Origin: Zygnema cylindricum | Lineage: Eukaryota > Streptophyta > Zygnematophyceae > Zygnematales > Zygnemataceae | Assembly: GCA_037447655.1 (NCBI GenBank) | Contig: JBBHKE010001540.1 | Location: 1-25,942, forward strand | Reading direction: 5' to 3' | Length of the DNA stretch: 25,942 nucleotides | In this document: positions 10,101-18,816 of the stretch, in pieces | Layout of the letters: every line of letters starts with the position of its first letter | Position numbering within the stretch: the first letter of the stretch is position 1 | The notes under the pieces: generated by a model | Database searches by the model: none | The model's input: the letters and a program-made list of their open reading frames with translations, nothing else | Told to the model about the DNA's origin: nothing | Program-made: the position numbers and the translations under genes

Positions 10101-13100
10101 ATTATCATCAGAGAAATGAAAGCGTCCACAAAGCAAAAAAACACCCGTGTGCTAGAAAAAGGATTGTCTCATAAGGATAAGGTAGAATCTATGTACCCCA
10201 GGCCAAAAAAAGCAGGCTCTTCGATGGTGCCTCTGCTGCTCCATTTGCTTGTGACAGATTCGGAGTTCTAATGACAATGGGATCATGCAGCTTTCCTTTG
10301 TCAAAGATCTGCCCATTTTCTGCATTGGTGATTGTTACTTCTCGCGTATACAATTCAAAGGCATCGTAGTTTTCTTCTCCCTGCAATTTGCTGCCCACAA
10401 TCCTGTCAAACAGCCTACACATTTAATCTGGTGCACAAAAATTTAGACAAACACTCCTGCAACAGTAGCGATACTCCCACCTAACCATTGGGAAACCCGG
10501 TTGGTTGATAAAACTCGTTTAAAAAAGGTCTTTGGTCACATGTACGTGCACAAAAATGCCCTTCCGAGCGGACCTCTGAAACACCAGTTAGCAAGATTCG
10601 CTCACTGACTTTCCACCAACACTTCATATGCACTTAGATGCTTCTCACAATGTTTTAAAGAGCCTCACGAGGAGAATGGAAACAGAACACCGTAAGTTGC
10701 GGACTTAACATCTACATCTTAAGCGTGATAAACGATAACGTTGTACTCTATATTTCAATTAGATTTGATCAAGATTGTTACATGTACGTCACCAGAAAAG
10801 GCCATGCTGACCACGCTCCTTGGGTGGGAGTACCACCAGTAGGATAGAATTCTTGCAGAAATACTAATTCACGGTTGTGTCAATTGTGCCTACAAACTAT
10901 TAGAACCTAATCAGCACATCTGGACTACCCTTGAGGTAACATACAATCGCCTGCATTACAACGCCCGTCGCTTTAGAATCAATAACACCAAGAGCAAGAG
11001 AGCAAAAGAGGCTGATCAGACACAATGGAGAAAATATAATAATGTTCAAAGGCAGATTAAAGGTCGCGACCACCAAGAATATCTTAATCCTGTTATGATA
11101 GACTACAGGCATGACATCGTCGACCAGACTCCACAAAAAGCATTTCGGTAAAAATGATCTCACCATTGCAGGTATATTGGTGTTTGAGGCCACCAACGCG
11201 ATAACAACAGTGACGGTCCTCACCGTGCTCGGAGTAACTTCCCTCCCAATGTTTCTAACATTTGCCTCTATCTGGCCCTCCAACAGGCCATTTATATCCA
11301 AACAACCTAACAGCGATATATTGATCTGCGTGCTGCACACATCACGATAATGGACAGGCTGCCCTCTCATCAGCCTCCAAACCTTTTTTTTCTAATGAAA
11401 GGAAAACATGATGTAGTCACGCATGTTAGAGGTTTTCTTTTTGTTCTCTCCCACCTTGTCTGGGGCATTCACTGAGTGCGAACATCTGAAGGCTGTTCAA
11501 AAAAATCATGCAGAAGTATGACTACTGTGCCGCCCATTATTAGAGTTAACTTTAAAACTGATACACGGCACAAATTCCCAGCCATTTAACACACGGGGAC
11601 TACTATCCTCTTCATCTCTATCGTTAAAAGTCAATCAAACACACCTGTATTTGAAACAATAGGTAGATTCACAAAGTCTAGCACTCTCTGCAATGTTCAA
11701 AATGTGTGGTGATAATAATATTGCCAATTACATCGTCAACCGCAATAGAGTGAGATCACGGTGATGTTACGGATTTTAATTTTACGGGGCAAAATATACA
11801 AAATGTGTCATGCAGAATGCTCAATACTTCAGGCGGATTGCAGCATTACAAAATCTATAAAACAAATGGATGCAGAACAGTGAAATACGGATCCTCTATA
11901 GATCAGACGATGCGGAGTTTCGAGATAGCATAGACGTCGGCGTTCGGATCGAGGTTCAGATCTGCGGAGGTGTGAACAGACGGTTGGATCGTCAGAATAC
12001 CGAAATAGGACTGCGGAATTCCAGAGAAACAAAATAACAAAATATGTAAAAAAGAGGTACCGAATTGAAGAAAATAGTTTTCAAAGTACAGAATGCAGGA
12101 TGGAGAGCGCAAAACTACAGAAGGGCTAGAATTTAGGAGCACGAACATAGTGTTATTAATAACACAGTGCTCTAAATTTCAGCCCTGGATCTAAATTAGT
12201 ATTAACACTAATTGTTATTTTCTTAATGCCAATTCTTTAAATGGTTCAGAATCGGCTCGTCATTCTGAATTGAATTAACACTAATATTGTATTTACACTA
12301 ATATAAACCCCAAATTAACAATTCTCCACTCTGATAGCAATGCACGGTGTAGTGCATCGAAAATCGGCAGGTCAAACGTAAGGGACAGGCAACGACCGAC
12401 CATCACCACTGTAGCACAGGCTTCTGATTAGAGGTACGAGCAGCTACACTTTCCACATCCATGGGCGTGATTCATAGGCATCCATAAACATCCAGAATAG
12501 TCAGATAAGTGAAAGATAAAAGAATCAAAAGTTAACAAGCTCACCATTCTTCCTTCATCCAATAGATGCTACAAACGTAAACCTGTATGTACTACTCTAG
12601 GTCACTGGAGAGCATTAGTTGCTGAAAAAATTCCGAAGAACATACAACAAGTGGGGAGGTACCTAATTAGCGAGTCACCCCTTATAAGCAGCACAAGAAA
12701 AGAATGGTATCTCGTGCAAAATTGCATCTCACCTAAGCGCAGGTTGCAAGCGTTCCTCACTTTCGCCTAACCGGGATACATCCGCCCTGCACAGGATGCT
12801 TCCATAACTGGATGTAATGATGGACTGCATGCAGGTTGAACCGAACAACTGCATGAATGAGCTCATTACATTCCTAGAGAATCCATCCTTAAAACATGTA
12901 CAATGCAGACCACTATTAATGTTAATAAAACTAATTAGCGCAGCTCTTTATCATCAAAAATCACAAAATAGTGTCGATAAAACTATTTAAGGGACTGGAC
13001 TACCAAGTCGCCACGTTTCCCTACATAAAATCATAATTTTATGTTCTCATTCTGCATGTACACTAACAATTCCTTGACTCTAGTTGCAATGGGCAGTGTA

Positions 13101-13546
13101 CCTTGCCAGCTTGCTTCTACGGAAGCTGAGTGTTCTGGGCAGGAAAAGGCCCTGCAAACAACAATGGCAATGAGGCGGATCACCAACCACATGGAGAGCA
13201 GCAGCACTAACTCGCTTCATAAAGCAGTGTTTTGCAAAACTTTGAAACAGCGAAAGAATTAAGGTGAGATTGACGAAACAGCCCTGGCAATGTGACTGTA
13301 AAGAACCACAAGTCTGTGAAGCATCAGCGCAAAACACTCACGCGCCGTCTTCCATTCTTATCAGTTTCCTGAGCTCTATGATTGAGTAGATTGCAGAGCT
13401 CAATTGCCCGATACGCAGCCATGTTCAACATTGAATCTGTTGAATCCGCAGATGTTCCTCCTTCATTCTCAGTAACCCCATTCTGTTTCACATTCTCTCC
13501 TGCTATTTGTCCTCCATTGGTAAACAACGCTTCATCACTGTCATGC
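3324..13546 (-). CDS. Polycomb PRC2 subunit, Su(z)12/EMF2/VRN2 family (18 exons; N-terminus missing)
   Basis: In PRC2, Su(z)12-family proteins hold the H3K27 methyltransferase complex together in the nucleus. Minus-strand exons: 13546-13342, 13151-13102, 11332-11224, 10380-10197, 10078-10034, 9987-9778, 9317-9203, 9094-9030, 8883-8831, 8660-8607, 7730-7680, 7247-7189, 5013-4621, 4417-4363, 4168-4085, 3868-3789, 3648-3559, 3426-3324 (stop 3326-3324). All have AG acceptors, GT donors (none after the last exon) and matching phases, giving 667 residues; plant EMF2 is about 630. The N-terminal part has [12 protein letters not shown] and [11 protein letters not shown], followed by a beta-rich middle, a C2H2 finger, a basic/acidic linker and the VEFS box. 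Exon 1 begins in phase 2, so a start exon should lie upstream, unless translation starts at an internal Met (13431 or 13422). Exons 6-7 are the least conserved and least certain. Confidence 0.92.
4621..5013 (-). other. Large linker exon of the Su(z)12-like gene
   Basis: This 393-base exon begins [18 protein letters not shown], matching the lysine/arginine patch that follows the finger region in EMF2 and likely serving as a nuclear localisation signal. It continues as about 110 residues of acidic, Pro/Glu/Ser-rich, probably disordered sequence. The acceptor is a strong pyrimidine tract ending TTTCCTGCAG; the donor is GTAGGC at 4620. It is the largest exon of the gene. Confidence 0.88.
5014..7188 (-). 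other. Intron 12 of the Su(z)12-like gene (2.2 kb)
   Basis: No exon fitting the gene's phase was found here and none is needed, since flanking exons join in phase. It contains an 18-base direct tandem pair (6162-6179 and 6180-6197) and a 44-base tandem duplication (6881-6968). A plus-strand open frame at 5900-6403 shows no recognisable domain and is probably chance. Confidence 0.7.
6881..6968. repeat. 44-bp tandem duplication
   Basis: Two adjacent 44-base units (6881-6924 and 6925-6968) begin CAATATTTT and share CATTTATTAAAGACAAAAAC, differing at only a few positions. The duplication lies inside intron 12 of the Su(z)12-like gene. Confidence 0.9.
7380..7514 (-). pseudogene. atp1: Mitochondrial ATP synthase alpha (atp1) fragment inside a Su(z)12 intron
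   Basis: Read on the minus strand, 7514-7380 encodes 45 uninterrupted residues, including [33 protein letters not shown] and NRVGS. This is a conserved internal block of F1 ATP synthase alpha and closer to the mitochondrial version ([19 protein letters not shown]) than to the plastid one. Differences from the usual ITDGQ and VSRVG (here GGGQ and VNRVG) suggest decay or relaxed constraint. Homology stops at both ends and no other atp1 segment was found. In streptophytes atp1 is mitochondrial, so a small nuclear insertion of mitochondrial DNA is the simplest origin. It lies in sense orientation in the intron between exons 7730-7680 and 7247-7189. Confidence 0.82.
8607..8883 (-). other. C2H2 zinc-finger exons of the Su(z)12-like gene
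   Basis: Exon 8883-8831 ends with [13 protein letters not shown] and exon 8660-8607 starts [13 protein letters not shown], which together give the family's split finger: Cys-x2-Cys, then His-x4-His. The following exon (7730-7680) continues with [14 protein letters not shown], matching the beta strand after the finger in both EMF2 and animal SUZ12. The intron falls in the middle of the finger. The acceptor at 8884 was chosen because it is the only one that keeps frame with the preceding exon and avoids an in-frame TAG. Confidence 0.93.
9348..9515. mobile_element. MITE-like inverted-repeat element, copy A (intronic)
   Basis: The left end reads GTAGCTGCCAGTCGCTATTAGA; the reverse complement of the right end reads GTACACCTCTCATCGCTATTAGA. 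The interior is AT-rich with TTAGTGTTAAT-type motifs. Length is about 168 bp with no coding capacity. It sits in the intron between Su(z)12 exons 9987-9778 and 9317-9203. Four more copies of the family are in the window. No clear target-site duplication was seen. Confidence 0.65.
10381..11223 (-). other. Intron of the Su(z)12-like gene, nothing recognised
   Basis: This stretch lies between exons 11332-11224 and 10380-10197, whose phases (0 to 0) match. The minus-strand ORF continuing through the donor at 11223 is readthrough into the intron. No repeat or RNA gene was recognised. Confidence 0.6.
12115..12352. mobile_element. MITE-like inverted-repeat element, copy B (intronic)
   Basis: The right end reads ACTCTGATAGCAATGCACGG then TGTAG, closely matching the right ends of copies A and E. 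The left end is degenerate (CTACAG) and overlaps a strong 63-base hairpin at 12123-12185. The interior contains several ATTAACACTAAT motifs. It lies in the large Su(z)12 intron 11333-13101. Confidence 0.6.
12123..12185. repeat. Imperfect 63-base inverted repeat with perfect 16-bp centre
   Basis: Arms GGGCTAGAATTTAGGAGCAC (12123-12142) and GTGCTCTAAATTTCAGCCC (12167-12185) are near-perfect reverse complements. They flank the perfect palindrome GTGTTATTAATAACAC (12150-12165). Confidence 0.9.
12898..13101. mobile_element. MITE-like inverted-repeat element, copy E (ends at a splice donor)
   Basis: The right part, ACTCTAGTTGCAATGGGCAG then TGTAC, aligns with copies A and B (ACTCTAATAGCGATGAGAGG and ACTCTGATAGCAATGCACGG). 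The left end starts GTACAATGC with ATTAATGTTAAT inside. The right terminus at 13101 is, on the minus strand, the first base of the GTACAC splice donor of Su(z)12 exon 13151-13102. The element is more diverged than copies A and B. Confidence 0.5.
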
Positions 13547-13764
13547 CTGCAGCCATGCTGACATCGCTGACATCATCCACCGATGTTTTACATTCAGTCC
13601 GCAACAGAGACTGTTCAACGTGGAACAGTATGAACCTCAAAACATAGTAAATCTATGGCTGAAAAGAAAATGCCGCAAAGACTCACTGATTCCTGTGTTT
13701 ACTGACAATAATGTTGCATTTCAGTCATTTACAGCAACCAATTTGAGCAACACATGATATTCTT

Positions 13765-14224
13765 GAAAATAGTAAGAGAAACGGCACGAAGGGACCGTCT
13801 GCAATCCAAGCATGAAACTCAACGAAGCTGAGCTTTTATTAATTTTTGAAATGTGAGGAAAAAGACACCCTTCAAGGAAAAGAAAAAAACATTCCAGTGA
13901 ATTTTTGCCTCTATTGAAGCACATTCGTTTTTTTCAACGAACCCTAGAATGCGTTAATAGCTTGTATAACCTACTGTCTAAAAAAGGAAACGATGATCTT
14001 GGGAAATTGGATTATTATCTCATATTACCCTTTCTTTTGAAAGTTATTCATGGTTTTTTATTTAAGATGCAAGCAGTGTTTTATCAGTGAGGCATACTTC
14101 CACCTATACATAATATTTTTTGCAAATAACAAGAGAAAATTCATAAAACGACCGTCTTCTATCCCAGCATGAACTCGACGAAGCTGATTCCAAGCACTGT
14201 TTCATCAGTGAGGCGTACGTCCCC
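13765..14224. repeat. Diverged tandem duplication interrupted by about 235 bp
   Basis: Segment 13765-13831 (GACCGTCTGCAATCCAAGC... CGAAGCTGA) resembles 14122-14187 (GACCGTCTTCTATCCCAGC... CGAAGCTGA). Segment 14071-14100 (TTATCAGTGAGGCATACTTCC) resembles 14192-14224 (TTCATCAGTGAGGCGTACGTC). In the right copy the two blocks are adjacent; in the left copy they are separated by 13832-14070. Confidence 0.75.
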
Positions 14225-14832
14225 CAAGACGTCACAAAAACACTGACGCCAGTGAAGGCAAAAGAGAGTGGACCGAAGCTTTTTTGTTTTAACCCTAAGA
14301 AAACCTAGAGAAACAAGCAGAGTGCCGGGGAGGAAGTGGGGGGGGGTACAGTTTGGAGTCTGGCATGCACCTGAGCCGAGGCATAGATCCACCGAGGCCT
14401 GGCATGAGAATCAGAAACTCCCCTTCAAGTTCAGATTACTTACTACCCTCGTTCTCCCAGCCCTTCGTCTCTAAATGCTTACATTTCTTCAAAACCCGCT
14501 TTCCTTCAACAAAGAGATAGCGAGCATATGGATGTAGGTCGCAGATATGAAGTTAACGATATGAGAAAGCTTTCTCCAAAACGACAAAAGCAAAAAAACT
14601 GGTGAATTGCCGTACCGTATTCTGAATTATCGGCAAGGGTCTCGACAATCCTGTTCAGTTTTACAATAACCGTCGTTTGTAATAAGAAAGTTTTTGTTCA
14701 TTCTCAGTTTGGACGCCGCTACAACACTTGAAGCTAGAGTTGAGAATTATCGGGTGTCACCTCTCTTGTATGACGTCAGTTATAAACTTATAATCCAGTA
14801 ATCCACATTAGTAGAATACGTTTTTTATGAGG

Positions 14833-14864
14833 TTAACTACAGTACAGTACTGTACTGTAGTTAA
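14833..14864. repeat. Perfect 32-bp palindrome
   Basis: Left half TTAACTACAGTACAGT (14833-14848) is the exact reverse complement of the right half ACTGTACTGTAGTTAA (14849-14864), with no spacer. A related shorter piece, GGTACAGTACTGTAG, follows at about 14880, then the palindromic TATGATATCATA. The location is about 310 bp upstream of the succinyl-CoA ligase start codon. Confidence 0.95.
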
Positions 14865-14994
14865 GATATTTTACATTACGGTACAGTACTGTAGTATGAT
14901 ATCATACACTGATACACATACAGATTACGGTGTACTTCGATCATCGATCGCGAGGTCCCAACGGTATACGCTCATCCTTTTCTATGTGGAGCGA

Positions 14995-15002
14995 CACGTG
15001 GC
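14995..15002 (+). promoter_or_regulatory. G-box candidate CACGTGGC
   Basis: CACGTGGC is the classical plant G-box core bound by bZIP and bHLH factors. It lies 172 bp upstream of the succinyl-CoA ligase alpha ATG. Position and match are suggestive; binding is not shown by sequence. Confidence 0.4.
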
Positions 15003-15173
15003 CCGGTTGTCCAAGTCACTCGTCGATGCCCCGCTCTGTGAAGGCCGCTGGGAAAGCTTCCGCGTCTGCACTTCGAGTTTTTCGTGTCTCCTTTGACAGC
15101 TCAGATTCGTTCGTCTGAACTGCAGGAATAGGAGCCTTGTTCGGCTTTCCTTTCCTTATCAGTTTTCACAGCC

Positions 15174-18100
15174 ATGCGGCCTGCTTTGCAAAGAATCTCT
15201 GCACGTGCTGTGGAAGCATGGCGTACGACAGAGTCCCGAAGGGGATCCCGCCATTTCTCAACTTCTTCTCCTGCAGTGTTTGTTGACAAGAACACACGCG
15301 TCATTTGCCAAGGGATTACGGGTCGCAATGGGACTTTCCATACTGAGCAGGCGATTGACTATGGCACAAATATGGTGAGCAGATGAGGCTGGATATTCGC
15401 CATTGCTGCTGTTGGCAGAAGCATCTTTACAGCAACTTAGGAGTCGGATTGGTCCTTACAGGGTCCATATAAATGTGACGGGATTCGCCCATTTGTAAAA
15501 TTTCCATAGGATCGCTGAAGATCGTTTGTTTAATATTAGGTCTTATTAAAAATTCGTAAAGTGGTAGTCCAGCATTATGGCCAGCCGTAGCTTTTCTCCT
15601 TCTGCAATTTTTAACCAACAGTCAGGAACTGGCCGTGTGTCTTCTTGAACCCTTTTGCTTGAGCAAAAATGCATATCTTCGTCACTGGTGAAGGAGTGGA
15701 TCATCCTAAGAGGGCAATGCTGGCTTTGCAAGGATGACAGGTGGGCGGTGTGACGCCTAAAAAGGGTGGAACAGAACATTTGGGACTGCCAGTTTTCAAT
15801 TCAGTGGAAGAAGCTGTAAAGGAAACAAAAGCCGATGCATCTGTTATTTATGTTCCTCCTCCCTTTGCGGCAAAGGCAATCATGGACGCCATCGAAGCTG
15901 AGCTTAGTCTGGTGGTATGCATTACTGAGGGTATCCCGCAACATGACATGGTGCGAAGTTCACCTTCATCTCCTCCCAGCTCTTTGCGCTCAATGTGCAG
16001 TGTTGTTGAAATCTGCTTATTAGGCTCACCTTTTTGAGAATGAAGCAGGCTGCCTGTTTTCCCTTGGCGCTTGCTGAAATGCTACAGTTTCTTGCAGTAA
16101 ACTCACCGCTTGCCATAATTGCAAGTTTTTTAGTTGCAATCGGGAAGATTACATGCTCTTTGCTTACTGCCTGAAAGACTTCTTTCTTATTTGATGCTTA
16201 GGCTTCACCGGAGATAGTAACTTTTTCCCCCCTCAGTTGTCATTGTTCATTTGATGTTGGATTGATTATAGAACCGCCACTTTCATGTTTCTTTGTGAAT
16301 GTTTGAGTTTGGTTTGTTTTCATCTGTTCACATTTGATTTTTAACGCGTCTAGGTTTGCAACCAGGTGATACGGAGTGGGTCATTTATGTTGTAGGAATT
16401 TGGTTGCACAACCTTGTGGCTATCGTACAGAACCAAATAAAGAACTAAGAAACCATGCCTAGTTTCTACTCAACACTAGATAGGAAAGGATAGAGTGTCC
16501 AAAAGCCATTAATATATCTCGTTGTGATTATTGCAGGTTAAGGTGAAGGCGGCATTGTTGCGACAAAGCAAGACACGGTTGATTGGTCCAAATTGTCCAG
16601 GAATTATCAAACCTGGGGAGTGTAAGATAGGGATCATGCCGGGTTACATCCACAAGCCGGGTCGTATTGGGGTTGTCTCACGTTCGGGCACTCTCACTTA
16701 TGAAGCTGTACGAGTTGCCCACTTCCCACACCTTGTAGTTATGTCATGTCACCTAAAACAATTCGTTGGGAGATCCTTGGCATATGGTCTGATGCTACAA
16801 ATATTTTCCTGGGGAGCCAGGTTTATCAAACCACAGCCGTCGGCCTTGGACAGTCAACATGTGTAGGCATTGGTGGAGATCCCTTCAATGGCACGAACTT
16901 TGTTGATTGTTTGGAACGCTTCGTCAAGGACCCACAAACAGAAGGTTGGCATTATCCTTTTGTATGTTGCAGAACAGTTGCTAAAAAAAGTATAATCAAT
17001 GATTACCCATTGATTTCTGTACTATAGCCGAATTCTTCTATGGTCATGTGTCCACATAACCTCGCAGATTGTGAAGATGTTATTTGAAGGATAGAAATGG
17101 TAATGGTTACTACTTTGATTGAGTTTGAAAGTGACTAACATCTCTGTGCACGCACGAAAAGCTTTGCAAATGTCAGGATGTTTTTTGACCTGACAACCGT
17201 TAACATACACATCCTAAAAACACGTATTGTTTGTTGTCATTAGTTGCAGAATTAATCAGAGTCGAAGTCTTGTCATTCAACACAATTCATGAGAAAAGGG
17301 ATTTGGCCTAAGAACTTTAAATGTTGGGTCAGAACCGAGTCATCCTTGACCATCTCTCTGTTGCTTTTCTTTGTTTTTCTGACATTTTAAGTTTGTTGAA
17401 AACACATTGTTCAAACCATTTTTGTCCCCACAATCAACCGGTCAATTCATGTCTTTTTTGGATTGTTCATTGTTCTAACTTTCCTTTGCAGGGAAAAACT
17501 CGAATATAATGTATTTTATGCGAACTAAATGGATGTGAATGCGACGCATTGAGTGCAATCACATTTTTGTCTGTAAACGGGTAGAGTATCCAGTTAGCTT
17601 TATAAATGTCAATGCTGGTTATGCTTGGTATTTTCTCCATGAGGATTAAGGAAGAAAACCAACAATCTGCTAGAAGAATGTATGAAAATGAAAACCATCA
17701 ATTTGATGTTACAACTATGACATGTTTCCTGGAGACCAAGTAAAAATCTCTATTTTTTGGACCAAACAGCATGAAATTTGAATATGTTTGCCATCCAAAC
17801 TGTCTCGTCCACATTTCATTCTGAACCCTTGCACACTGACATCATACTCTATCCGGCCGTCTTCTAGAACTATTATCTTTCTTTGTTAAGATCTAGGAGG
17901 GTACCATTCCAGCTTCCTTATGAAAGTAAATGAAGTGTTTGATGCAGGAATTGTATTGATCGGAGAAATTGGAGGATCGGCAGAGGAAGATGCAGCGCAG
18001 TTCATCAAGGTACTGACTGTTCCTTCGCACATTTTTGTCTGTTACTCTACATTGCTAGACAAGATTTACTTTTGCCATATGGCATTATGCCTCTCATTTG

Positions 18101-18816
18101 ACAGGCGTATTTACAATCAATATGTTGGGGAGGGCATTATGCAGGAAAGTGGCACTCAAAAACCCGTGGTTTCTTTCATTGCGGGTCTCACTGCGCCCCC
18201 TGGTCGTCGGATGGGCCATGCTGGAGGTGAGTTTATTTTCCAAGTTTTTCTCATTAGTCATCAATCAAAGTCAGACTAATAATCTGTTCAAAGGTAGCCG
18301 TATCTGGATCATTTGCTTTTGGGTTTTCTTCAATTTGACATTTTTCATGGGTTGCATGTCATCAGTAGACTGTGAATTGCTATTCGTGGTAAGAACTAAT
18401 CAGTACGAGGACTGTTTTAGCGTTAATAATTCTATTTCCGGTCCCAATGACGTGGACGGTTTTAACCGCAAAGAGAAATATTATTAAGAAATAAATACTT
18501 AGTGTAATAATCTATTTTTGTGGTCAGAGGGCAAAAGTAACTGGGGACAGAATTGGTGTTATTAATGCTAATAGCGAATTACGGTGTAGTTATAGGAGAG
18601 AAGACCACTTTTTTGCGGAGAGGAAGTGCCTTATAAGGCCTGATAGCATCTCATTTGTGGGGGTTGTGAATGGGTTCAGCTATCATCTCTGGGGGCAAGG
18701 GTACGGCTCAGGATAAAATTGCAGCTTTGAAAGATGCGGGTGTGATTGTGGTACAATCTCCGGCAAAGATTGGAGAGGCGATGCTGAAAGTGTTTCAAGA
18801 GCGAGGTCTTCTTTAA
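15174..18816 (+). CDS. Succinyl-CoA ligase alpha subunit, mitochondrial (7 exons, complete)
   Basis: The TCA-cycle enzyme interconverts succinyl-CoA and succinate with nucleotide phosphorylation in the mitochondrial matrix; alpha binds CoA and carries the phosphohistidine. Exons: 15174-15374, 15741-15950, 16537-16707, 16821-16944, 17948-18009, 18145-18226, 18680-18816. Phases agree throughout, giving 328 residues, slightly shorter than plant and animal homologues (about 346). The N-terminus is Arg/Ser-rich without acidic residues early on, as in mitochondrial presequences. Conserved blocks follow: [15 protein letters not shown] (CoA-binding Rossmann fold), [51 protein letters not shown] (Glu242) and [10 protein letters not shown] with phospho-His281. 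Donors include non-consensus GTGCGA and GTACGA. The ATG has a CAGCC context. Confidence 0.97.
18403..18589. mobile_element. MITE-like inverted-repeat element, copy C (intronic)
   Basis: The left end reads GTACGAGGACTGTTTTAGCG then TTAATAATTCT. The reverse complement of the right end reads CTACACCGTAATTCGCTATT then AGCATTAATAACACCAATTCT. Length is about 187 bp, inside the last intron (18227-18679) of the succinyl-CoA ligase gene. Confidence 0.65.

Larger units (their letters stand above)
13547..15173. promoter_or_regulatory. Region between divergent Su(z)12-like and succinyl-CoA ligase genes
   Basis: The two genes point away from each other here, so this 1.6 kb should contain both promoters, the 5' UTRs and probably the undetected first coding exon of the Su(z)12-like gene. 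It holds the tandem duplication at 13765-14224, a perfect palindrome at 14833-14864 and a G-box at 14995. GC content rises after about 14930, as expected close to a transcription start. Confidence 0.6.

Noticed and set aside
10900-11370. Minus-strand 156-codon ORF as a single membrane-protein gene
   Set aside because: Only 11332-11224 is coding, as a Su(z)12 exon with acceptor GTGCAG and donor GTGAGG; the hydrophobic remainder is intron readthrough.
14432-14560. Minus-strand reading containing DLHPYARYLFVEGKRVLKK, considered as the missing first Su(z)12 exon
   Set aside because: It has no start codon in frame, does not resemble EMF2/SUZ12 N-termini, and no donor giving the needed phase 2 could be justified; at under 40 codons it may be chance.
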